A stretch of 64,000 bases of DNA, taken from positions 5,244,001 through 5,308,000 of the forward strand of contig OY747704.1 of NCBI GenBank assembly GCA_963556495.2, given 5' to 3'. A program made the translations under genes and the position numbers. The stretch's first letter is position 1. Each line of letters opens with the position of its first letter. Under the pieces are notes generated by a model. The model had not been told where the DNA came from, did no database searches, and saw nothing but the letters and a program-made list of their open reading frames with translations. Below are positions 24,640 to 33,989 of the stretch, one piece after another. This DNA is from Valencia hispanica. Taxonomy: Eukaryota; Chordata; Actinopteri; Cyprinodontiformes; Valenciidae.

Positions 24640-26106
24640 TTTTCACAAAGTTTTCTACAAAATTACTTTTAGATCTTTGTTTCAGTTGTTTCTGGGATGT
24701 ACTGAAATATAATTACAAGCACTTTATACTTTTCAAAGGCTTTTATTGACAATTACATGACATTTATGCAAAGAGTCAGTATTTGCAGTGTTGGCGCTTC
24801 TTTTTCAGGACCTCTGCAATTCGACTGGGCATGCTCTCAATAAACTTCTGGGCCAAATCCTGACTGATAGCAACCCATTGTTTCATAATAACTTCTTGGA
24901 GTTTGTCAGAATTAGTGGGGTTTTGTTTGTCCACCCGCCTCTTGAGGACTGACCACAAGTTCTCAATGGGATTAAGATCTGGGGAGATTCCAGGCCATGG
25001 ACCCGAAAACTTGGTCCCCGAGCCACTTAGTTATCACTTTTGCCAAATGGCACGGTGCTCCATTGTGCTGAAAAATGCATTGTTCTTCACCAAACTGTTG
25101 TTGGATTGTTGGAAGAAGTTGCTGTTGGAGGGTGTTTTGGTACCATTCTTTATTCATGGCTGTGTTTTTGGGCAAAATTGTAAGTGAGCCCACTCCCTTG
25201 GATGAGAAGCAACCCCACACATGAATGGTCTCAGGATGCTTTACTGTTAGCATGACACAGGACTGATGGTAGCGCGCACCTTTTCTTCTCCGGACAAGCC
25301 TTTTTCCAGATGCCCCAAACAATCGGAAAGAGGCCCCAGTCCTCAGCAGTCCATTCACCATACTTTCTGCAGAAGATCAATATGTCCCTGATGTTTTTTG
25401 GGGGGAGAGAAGTGGCTTCTTTGCTGCCCTTCTTGACACCAGGCCATCTTCCAAAAGTCTTCGCCTCACTGTGCGTGCAGATGCGCTCACACCTGCCTGC
25501 TGCCATTCCTGAGAAAGCTCTGCACTGGTGGCACTCCGATCCCGCAGCTGAATCCTCTTTAGTAGATGATCCTGGCGCTTGCTGGACTTTCTTGGACGCC
25601 CTGAAGCCTTCTTAATGAGAATTTAACCTCTTTCCTTGAAGATCTTGATAATCCTATAAATTGTTGATTTAGGTGCAATTTTAGTAGCCACAATCTCCTT
25701 GCCTGTGAAGCCATTGTTATGCAACGCAATGATGGCTGCACGCGTTTCTTTGCAGGTCACCATGGTTAACAATGGAAGAACAATGATTTCAAGCATCACC
25801 CTCCTTTTAACATGTCAAGTCTGCCATTCTAACCCAATCAGCCTGACATAATGATCTCCAGCCTTGTGCTCGTCAACATTCTCACCTGAGTTAACAAGAC
25901 GATTATTGAAATGATCTCAGCAGGTCCTTTAATGACAGCAATGAAATGCAGAGGAATTTTCATGGCAAAGAATGAATGTGCAATTCATCTGATCACTTTT
26001 CATAACATTCTGGAGTATATGCAAATTGCTATTTTAAAAACTTAAGCAGCAACTTTTCCACTTTCCAATATTTATGTAATTCTCAAAACTTTTGACCACG
26101 ACTGTA
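24640..26106 (-). mobile_element. Tc1 element, minus strand
   Basis: A familiar fish Tc1 subfamily. The right end reads CTCAAAACTTTTGACCACGA then CTGTA (26082-26106), which is the 5' terminal repeat on the minus strand. The body continues through the transposase to the 3' UTR (AGGCTTTTATTGACAATTAC near 24738). The outermost part of the left terminal repeat is lost. The coding region is listed separately. Confidence 0.85.
24776..25762 (-). pseudogene. Tc1 transposase, catalytically dead
   Basis: The gene runs from about 25762 (an MVTCKETRAAIIA-like start) to the stop at 24776, about the normal length. It is broken into at least four frames (25741-25559, 25506-25231, 25361-24972, 24958-24776). 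The stretch that should hold the first catalytic aspartate is missing: TAEDWG runs directly into SFRLFG near 25335-25350. The second catalytic aspartate is replaced by asparagine in QHNGAPCH (family QHDGAPCH) near 25060. The C-terminal motif region (LWSVLKRRV, here MWSVLKRRV) is still readable. It is non-functional. Confidence 0.8.
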
Positions 26107-26200
26107 TATGTAAAACACGATTTGTAACCCGTAAAAAACATTTTGTGCGTAACTTTGAGTACTTGCAGTTGTGTGTTCAAATATACACATAAATATCAAG

Positions 26201-26210
26201 AAATTACAAG
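26201..26210. repeat. Rex3 target-site duplication, left
   Basis: AAATTACAAG lies immediately left of the Rex3 TCCATCC tail. The identical 10 bp recur at 32597-32606, on the far side of the split Rex3. Confidence 0.85.
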
Positions 26211-27169
26211 TCCATCCATCCATCCATCCAGGTTCGGGTCGCGGGGGCAGCAGCTTAAGCAAAGAGACCCAGACCTCCCTCTCCCCAGCCACTTGGGCCA
26301 GCTCCTCAGGGGGAATCCCAAGGCGTTCCCAGGCCAGGTGAGAAACATAGTCCCTCCAGCATTTCCTGGGTCTTCCCCTTGGTGGGACGTGCCCAAAACA
26401 CCTCACCAGGGAGGTGTCCGGGAGATATCCTGACCAGATGCCCGAGCCACCACAACTGACTCCTCTCGATGTGGAGGAGCAGCGGCTCTACTCTGAGCCC
26501 CCTCCGGATGACTGAGGTTCTTACCCTATCTCTCAGGGAGGGCCCAGACACTCTACAGAGGAAACTCATTTCAGCCGCTTGTATTCATGATCTCGTTCTT
26601 TCGCTCACCACCCAGAGTTCGTGACCATAGATGAAGGTAGGAACGTAGATCGACTGGTAAATCAAGACCTTCGCCTTTCGGCTCAGCTCTCTCTTCACCA
26701 CGACAGACCAGTACAGCGCCTGCATAACTGCAGATGCCCTACCAATCTGACTATCGATCTCCCGCTCCATTTTTCCCTCATTCATGAACAAGACCCCATG
26801 ATACTTAAACTCCTCTACTTGGGGAAGGACCCCATCCCCAACCCGGAGAAGGCACCCCACCCTTTTCCAGCTCAAGACCATGGCCTCTGATTTGGAGGTG
26901 CTGGTTCTCATCCCATCCGCTTCACACTCGGCTGCGAACAGCTCCAGCGAAAGCCAATAGGACCACATCATCTGCAAAAAGCAGAGACTCGATCCTAAGG
27001 CCACCAAAACGTATCCCCTCAACACCTTGGTTGCGCCGAGAAATCCCGTTCATAAAAGTTATGAACAGGATTTGTGACAATGGGCAACCTTGGCGGAGTC
27101 CAACTCTCACCGAAAACAAGCCCGACTTACTGGCGGCAATGTGAACCAAACTCTGGCACCAGTCGTACA
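26211..27169 (-). mobile_element. Rex3 LINE, 3' half (split copy)
   Basis: Rex3 is an RTE-clade non-LTR retrotransposon of fish. This part carries the TCCA tandem tail at the 3' end (26211-26230), the RT C-terminus (RDYVSHLAWERLG), and upstream RT up to the palm ([12 protein letters not shown] on the minus strand near 26970). Several frame changes break the frame. It stops at GTACA (27165-27169), where copy F begins, and continues at 31871. Confidence 0.9.
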
Positions 27170-27215
27170 AGGCAAGGCAAGGCAAGGCAATTTTATTTGT
27201 ATAGCACACTTTCAA
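26306..27215 (-). pseudogene. Rex3 RT remnant, C-terminal half
   Basis: Pieces at 27215-26922, 27025-26585 and 26569-26306 together follow the second half of Rex3 [44 protein letters not shown], and the C-terminal RWLGHL-type region (here LWWLGHLVRISPG). Compared with the better copy at 38871-40727, frame changes lie near 26960 and 26575. The extra codons upstream of 27169 belong to the tail of the inserted LINE, not to Rex3. Confidence 0.85.
27166..27169. repeat. Short target duplication of copy F, left
   Basis: TACA here and at 31871-31874. The uninterrupted Rex3 copy at 38848-41366 has a single GTACAGGGACC at this site, so four bases appear duplicated by the copy F insertion. Four bases is weak evidence alone, but the junction positions are exact. 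Confidence 0.6.
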
Positions 27216-27367
27216 CAGCAGGGTAATTCAAGATGCTTTACATGATTTGGTGATTTAAAAGAAACACATAAAAGAAACACACATTACACATGATACACAA
27301 TAAAGCAAGAGAAAAATAAAAAAAGCAAGAGAGCATGAACACATTTCATACATATAACATCAAGCAT

Positions 27368-30361
27368 TTACTCAAAGGCAATTCTAAACAGATGGGTTTT
27401 TAGTCTCGATTTAAAGCAGTTCAGAGTTTCAGCAGCTCTACACTCGTCAGGAAGTCCGTTCCAGATAAGGGGAGCATAGAAACTGAAAGCTGCTTCTCCA
27501 TGTTTAGTTCTGAGTCTAGGGATGTTTAGTAGGCTAGAGTTGGAGAACCTGAGTGGTCTTGGTGGTTGGTACCATGACAACAGGTCTTCAACATATTTTG
27601 GTGCTAAGCCATGTAATGATTTATAAACTAGTAAAAGTATTTTAAAGTCTATTCTCTGAGCTACAGGGAGCCAGTGTAAGGACTTTAGAACTGGGGTGAT
27701 GTGCTCTACTTTCCTGGTTCTAGTGAGGACGCGAGCGGCAGCGTTCTGGATCAGCTGCAGCTGTCTGATTGACTTTTTAGGCAGACCTGTGAAGATGCTG
27801 TTGCAGTAATCAATCCGACTAAAGATAAACGCATGGATGAGTTTTTCTAGGTCGTGTTGCAAAATCAGTCCTTTAATCCTAGAGATGTTCTTCAGGTGAT
27901 AGAACGCTGACCTTGTTATTGCCTTTATGTGACCCTGGAGGTTCAGGTCTGAGTCCATTACTACACCCAGGTTACGAACCTGATCAGTAGTTTCTAGCTG
28001 TATTAATTGAAGCTGTGTGCTGACTCTTGATCGTTCCTCCTTGGGTCCAAAAATAATCACTTCAGTTTTGTTTCTATTCAGCTGGAGAAAGTTATGGCAC
28101 ATCCATCCATTTATTTGGTCAATGCATTGATTTAGGGTTTGAATGGGTTCAGAGTCACCTGGTGACATTGTAATGTAGAGCTGAGTGTCATCTGCATAGT
28201 TATGGTAGCTAATGTTATTGGTCGCTATAATCTTGCCTAGTGGGAGCATGTAGATATTAAATAAGAGGGGCCCCAGGATGGAGCCCTGGGGCACCCTACA
28301 TGTGATTTCTGTTCGTTCTGATGAAAAGTTTCCTATTGAAACATAGAAGTCCCTGTTCTTTAGGTAAGACTCGAACCAGCCAAGTACTGTACCAGAGAGT
28401 CCGACCCAGTTCTCCAGTCGTTCCAATAAAATATCATGATCAACAGTGTCAAATGCTGCACTGAGGTCCAACAGAACCAGCACTGTGGTTCTTCCACAGT
28501 CTGTATTTATGCGGATGTCATTAAATACTTTGACGAGGACAGTCTCGGTGCTGTGGTGAGCGCGGAAACCAGACTGAAAAGCATCAAAACGGTTTGTCAT
28601 TGTTATGAAGCCATTTAACTGCTGAAACACAGCTTTTTCAATAATCTTACTGATGAATGGGAGATTAGAGATTGGCCTGTAGTTCTGCATTAACGTGTTG
28701 TCCAGATTTTTCTTCTTTAGCAGTGGTTTAATAACTGCTGTTTTTAAAGCCTGAGGGAAGACACCTGATAGCAGTGATGAGTTCACTATTTGAACAAGAT
28801 CAGAACCAATAACAGGAAGAACCTTCTTTAGAAAAGCTGTGGGTAGGATATCAAGACAGCAGGAGGAGGAGCTTAATTGGATAATGATTTTTTCAAGGCT
28901 ATTCTGGTTTAATTCGTGGAATTCAGACATTTTCTCTACATTGTTGTTGATTGGGGATGGCACTGGTTGTGGGTTCGATATTGAGGTACAGATTGACCGT
29001 CTAATTGTTAGAATCTTTTCAGTGAAAAAGCTGGCAAATTCATTGCAGGCCCTGGTAGAGTTTAGTTCAGGGGCTACTGTCACTAAAGGATTAGTTAGTC
29101 TTTCCACTGTTGCAAATAGAGTCCGTGCGTTATTAATGTTTCTGTTGACGATTTCAGAAAAGAACGATTCCCTAGCATCTTTTATAGTTAGCTGATATCT
29201 ATTCAGTCTCTCTTTGTAGATCTCACAGTGAACCTGGAGTCGAGTTTTCCGCCATTTTCTCTCGGCTCGTCGACACTCTCTTTTTTCACTACGTACCAGT
29301 GGATTACTTGTCCACGGAGACTTCTTTCTACCTGAGACTACTTTCACTTTAGTTGGAGCAATGGAATCCATGATGTCTGAGATTTTCGCAAGGAAATTAT
29401 CTACCAACTTATTTACTGAGTTTGAGTTGGGAGATGAGGGGGATGTGGTGGAAGGATAAATACGTTTAAAGGTTTCTACTGAACTGTCCCCTAGAAAACG
29501 CTTTTTTATAGTGGTCTTACTGTGGCTGGATAATTTAGCAGAGATGGTACTTTGAAAGAAAATACAGAAATGGTCAGATAATGCAATATTAATTACAGAG
29601 ATGTCAGAAATATTTAAACCTTTGCTGATAATTAAGTCCAGAGTGTGTCCTTTATTGTGTGTTGGTTGTTTGACATGCTGGATCAGTCCGAAGTTGTGGA
29701 GAGTATCATCTAACGTTTTTGCTTGTCTATCTTGGGGGTTGTCGGTATGGATGTTAAAGTCCCCCACGATGATTAGTTGGTCCTAGTCGATACATATTAC
29801 AGAAAGAAGGTCATTGAAATCATTAAAGAAGTTAGAGTTAAGTTTTGGTGGTTTATATAAACTTAGAAATAACCCTTTGTTAGGCTCATTTATCTGGGTG
29901 GCTAGGTATTCAAAAGAATCAAACGTGCCCAGAGTTACCTTTTTAAAGTTCATTGAGTTGTGAAAGATGGTGGCTACATCTCCGCCTCGTTTGTGTTTTC
30001 TGTTCTCGCTTAAGAAATTATAATTTGGAGGACTGGATTCTATTAATGAAGTTGTTTCGTTATTTTCATCTAGCCAAGTTTCTGATAAAAAAAGGGCGTG
30101 TAAATTATGCTCAGTGATGAAGTCATTGATAAGAAAATACTTCCCGGATAGAGATCTAATGTTTAATAAAGCTAACTTAAGTATTGTGATGATGGGCAGC
30201 TGAATCTTCTGACAGGTTATCAATTTGAGATTTTGTTTAATATGAGAGCGTGTGGTTAACGGTTTATGTTTCCTGCTGCTGATAATCACTGATATAGCCT
30301 CAGGGGTGCCGGGTGAATTCTGGGAGACGGTAGGGGTGGATTTATTGCCCGGTTCCCTCAA
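27368..30361 (-). pseudogene. ORF2 of copy F: endonuclease plus RT, one nonsense codon
   Basis: ORF2 proteins nick the target and copy the LINE RNA into it in the nucleus. This frame is about 998 codons, a normal length. Endonuclease motifs: [32 protein letters not shown] and SDHFCIFF. RT motifs: [64 protein letters not shown] and the catalytic YADD (28188-28199). The only break is a TAG at 29783-29785, just before GDFN; both sides are in the same frame. No ATG is evident at the 5' edge, so the true start is uncertain. It follows ORF1 almost without a gap. Confidence 0.9.
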
Positions 30362-30364
30362 ATA

Positions 30365-31678
30365 TCAGATATCTGTAATAATCAGTGGGGGGAAGCTCCC
30401 AGGCTTATGGACACTAGTCCCAGGCGTTTGGTGTAGTCTAAGTTTAGGTGTTATTTGTGTCCCAAATTTGATTTGCTCATTCAGTCTGTCTGTAAAGTTT
30501 CTAAATGGAGACTCATTTGATGTGGCTGAGTCACAGGAAGATGAAGACTTAATCTCTGATGGTTGTTTATCTGTTCGGTCCTGTGGTGTCATCATGACTT
30601 GTTGTTTTTGATCTCTGATATCCATGGGCGCCTCAAGGTCAGCTTTTGGGAGCAAGTGTTTTGCTTTCTGATGTTGATAAGAAAAAATGTTGGCTGCTAA
30701 CAGTCTTACTCCGGACCTGTTCAAATAGCGCATTCCTGCTTTGAACAGATGATTCGCACTTCCAAATACTTTGAAATTATTAATAAATGTGAACGACTTC
30801 TCAGCTGATTGTTTCTTCAACCATTTATGGAGCATGCGGAGTCAGCTAAATCTTTCATCATTCCCTTCAGGGACCGGTCCGCTGATGAGGATGTTTCCGT
30901 TAAGTCCATAAAGTCTCTGTAGGAGATCAGAAAAGTCTCTCTTCAGAATCTCTGATTGTCTCATTGCGATATCTGCTGATCCAGCGTGAATGACGAGCTT
31001 TTCCAAAGCAGGATGTTGGTCCAAGATTTTAGGGATTTTTTCTGATATTTCTCTCACTGTATTTTTGTAGCAGCTATAAACTTTGGTATTCTTGCTACAA
31101 AAAGCCTCAATTCCATTAATTTATCCGTCTTGTATGATAACAGTCTTTGCTGGGGGCGCTCTTACTTTGTTATGTGTCTGTTTGATGCGGCTGGGTTTCT
31201 CCTGGTGGCTTTGACTGGTCCCGGGGACTGCGTCATCTTTCGGGGAACTCAAGGCTGCGAATCTGTTTTTCAGCGGGATTCCAGGTGGAGAAATATCTCT
31301 TGTTTTTGGCTGAAACCTCTTTTGTTCACTTTTAGCAGAAGCGGCAGTTCTGGGTTCAGAGGTTTCTCTGTGTCGGAGTTTCTTTTGTTTTTTCTTCCTC
31401 GGAGAACAGGCTGTGGTTGATTTCATGCGTTTTAAAGCTGGCCAGTTTTCATTATAGTGCGGAGTTCTGCCGCTCAGACGCCTGTAGGGAGTCTCTGTGA
31501 CACGGTTAGACCTATGTAACACAGGGCTGTTTGTATTCAAAGGTAAAGGTAAAGTTGTGTCATTTTGTCCATAATCAGCGTGGAGATCAAAATTAATTTC
31601 CAGACGACGTAGCTTCGTTTCAATGCCCTCAATTCTGTGGAGCAGTTTTTCAAAATCCTCAGCTGAGCAAAAAGCCAT
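30365..31678 (-). pseudogene. ORF1 of copy F with decayed esterase domain
   Basis: A single frame of about 437 codons with two internal stops (31121-31123 and 30842-30844). The first 185 codons start at an ATG (MAFCSAEDFEKLLHRIEGIE) and form a short coiled-coil-like N-terminus (LHRIEGIETKLRRLEI), then a basic Lys/Arg-rich region (PRKKKQKKLRH) that could bind RNA. The esterase part follows: HAGSADIAMRQSEILK (family HAG-ND) and ILISGPVPEG. In the last block the catalytic D and H are lost: the sequence reads AGMRYLNRSG where copy A has DGLHLNRQG. The tail is Ser/Pro-rich. The protein is not functional. Confidence 0.8.
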
Positions 31679-31870
31679 GTTGATAAGTCCATAGAAAAGT
31701 AATCCAAGAAGAGATCTGGTCCAATACAGTAACTCCAGGGGCTGGGAAAATAAAGTAACTAAGAAAAGGTTAAGAAAGAAAACAAGAAAAGCAAACAGAA
31801 AAGAAAATAAGTGAACGGATCTGGAGAGAGACAGAGAGCAGCTGCTCCTCCTTCAGCAGACGGCGAGACT
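31679..31870 (-). promoter_or_regulatory. Putative 5' UTR / internal promoter region of copy F
   Basis: 192 bp between the ORF1 start and the 5' junction. LINE 5' UTRs normally hold the internal promoter. On the minus strand the outer part is CT-rich (CTCTCTGTCTCTCTCC). No specific motif is claimed; the function is inferred from position. Confidence 0.4.
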
Positions 31871-32596
31871 TACAGGGACCTAACAGTCTGTATCAAGGGG
31901 CTCTGTACCCCATATTCCCGGAGTACCCCCCCCAGTGCTCCCCGAGGGATATGGTCAAACGCCTTCTCCAAGTCCACAAAACACATGTAGAGCAGTTGGG
32001 CGAACTCCCACGTACCCTCCAGGACCCTGCTGAGGGTGTAGAGCTGGTCCGCATTTTTCCTCCTGGATCCGAGGTTCAACTATCCGTCGGACCCTCCTCT
32101 CCAGAACCCCTGAATAGACCTTACCAGGGAGGCTCAGAAGTGTGATCCCTGTAGTTGGAACACACTCCGTGGTCCCCTTTTTCAACAGGGGGACCACCAC
32201 CCCGGTCGGCCAATCCAAAGGAACTGCCCCCGATGTCCATGTAATATTGCAGAGCCGCGTTAACCAACACAGCCCCACAACATCCAGAGCCTTGAAGAAC
32301 TCCGGTCGAATCTCACCAATCCCAGGAGCCTTGCCACCGAGGAGCTTTTTGACGACCTCGGTTACCTCAGCACCAGAGATTGGAGAGCCCGACCCAAAGT
32401 CCCCAGACTCTGCTTCCAGATTGGAAGGCGTGCCAGTGGGATTGAAGAGGTCTTCGAAGCATTCCATCCACTGACCCAAAACGTCCCGCGTTGAGGTGAG
32501 CAGTACACCATCCCCACTGTAAACAGTGTTGGTGGGAGACTGCTTCCCCCACTGAGACGCCGGATGGCGGACTAGAATCGCTTCAAAGCCGCTTCA
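31871..32596 (-). mobile_element. Rex3 LINE, 5' half (split copy)
   Basis: Continues the Rex3 interrupted at 27169. The minus-strand frame 32479-31955 (174 codons) matches the first half of the Rex3 [14 protein letters not shown] start, [32 protein letters not shown] later piece reads [18 protein letters not shown] (32079-31870). Frame changes lie near 32040 and 31960. The element is 5'-truncated at 32596, beside the right target duplication, so the endonuclease is missing. Confidence 0.9.
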
Positions 32597-32606
32597 AAAT
32601 TACAAG
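32597..32606. repeat. Rex3 target-site duplication, right
   Basis: AAATTACAAG, identical to 26201-26210, follows the truncated 5' end of Rex3. It supports one insertion event for both Rex3 halves. Confidence 0.85.
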
Positions 32607-33248
32607 TACAAAATACATTTACACACGTACAATTTCAAATTACACGAACTTAAAACTAACTACGAATTCAAAACGGCTCCTACGCATACAAATCGTTAAA
32701 TACTTGTGCACAATCACCTGATACACTCAGACAAAACCACGTTTACATACAGATTAAAATTAAGTGCACAAGGAGTTTTGAGACTCATTTCACGTCTCCA
32801 GATTTGTGCATACATTATGCATTTAAATGCTGGTAGAATGCTGGCTCATCTGAGTTTTTTTATTATGTTTCCTCTAAACTTGTTGAAGTGACAAAGATAT
32901 TTGTCTGTGAAAGAAAGACTATTTCAGCTTAGTTGTAACACATAGGCCAACATTTACTTTTTTAAATTCAAAAATGGTTTAAATTAAATTCAGTTTTTTT
33001 GGGTCGGATATCCAGTTCCTCGAGAAGTAACCGAGCGAAGAGTAATAGAACTACATCGCTCCTACGGCATCTTGAGCTGGAGCGGGGCTCCAAATTGCAA
33101 ATTACTCTTCAAGGAACTGCAGCAACTTTAACGCCGTTCCCAGCTTGTTTTTATATCTTAGGCCGAGAGATAATAATATCTAGGTAAAGTATTCTTATTT
33201 AATCTACAGGTTTTCGGGAATAACATGTTGACCTCTGGTGGTCAGGCC
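32607..33248. other. Unannotated DNA with a small inverted repeat
   Basis: No coding region is supported. An imperfect inverted repeat (CAGTTCCTCGAGAAGTAA at 33013-33030 against 33103-33120) brackets about 70 bp and may be a small MITE or hairpin. The rest is AT-rich. Confidence 0.5.
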
Positions 33249-33260
33249 CAGCGACTGAAT
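33249..33260. repeat. Copy G target-site duplication, left
   Basis: CAGCGACTGAAT lies immediately left of the LINE tail; the same 12 bp occur at 38214-38225. Confidence 0.85.
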
Positions 33261-33989
33261 TAAATTAAATTCAGTTTATTTATATAGCGCCAATTCACAA
33301 CAGATGTCATCTCAAGGTACTTAACAAGAAGTCATTTCAATACATTTATACAAATATTCCAATCAGTTAAAAAGTTTCCTATTTAAGGAATCCCAGCAGA
33401 TTGCGTCAGTCATTGGCGTGAGGTTGGGAAGACTTTCCAACCACAGCAATCCTTCAGCAATCCCTCATACTGAGCAAGCATGTTGCGACGGTGGAGAGGA
33501 AAAACTCCCCTTTAACAGGAAGAAACCTCCGACAGAACCAGGCTCAGTAGGAGCGGCCATCTGCCACGACCGTCTGGGGGTTTGAGAAGACAGAGCAGAG
33601 ACACAGAAGGAACAGAAGATCTGATATAAGAGAACTTTCTATGTTACAGAAAGTAAAAAGTTGATAACAGGACACAGTGGATGTTCAGTTACTGGGAGCA
33701 TCATCCAGGTCGATGCCCCCCGTCCAACAGGGCATTGCAGCCAAGCAGGATACCAGACCAGGTGTAGCTTCTGTGGAGAGAAAAACACTGAGAGAACACA
33801 AAGTTAACAGTCGAAATAGCAGAATGTACTGTAATAAAACTGGAGAGTCGTAGGAGAAAAGGAAGTAGCAGAGTGAAGAAAATTGGTACGTCTGTCCTCA
33901 AGCAGTCTTAGCCTATAGCAGCATAACTACAGAGCTAGCTCAGGATGACCTAAGCCACTCTAACTATAAACTTTGTCAAAAAGGAAAGT

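Larger units (their letters stand above)
27170..31870 (-). mobile_element. L2/CR1-type LINE, copy F, near full length
   Basis: A 4.7-kb LINE on the minus strand inserted in Rex3. It has a 5' UTR (31679-31870), ORF1 with esterase remnants, ORF2 with endonuclease and RT, a 3' UTR and a short pentanucleotide tail (TTGCC repeats on the minus strand, 27170-27190). Both ORFs keep a single frame, with only three internal stops in total that I can see. It is the least damaged element in the window and probably one of the youngest. Confidence 0.9.
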
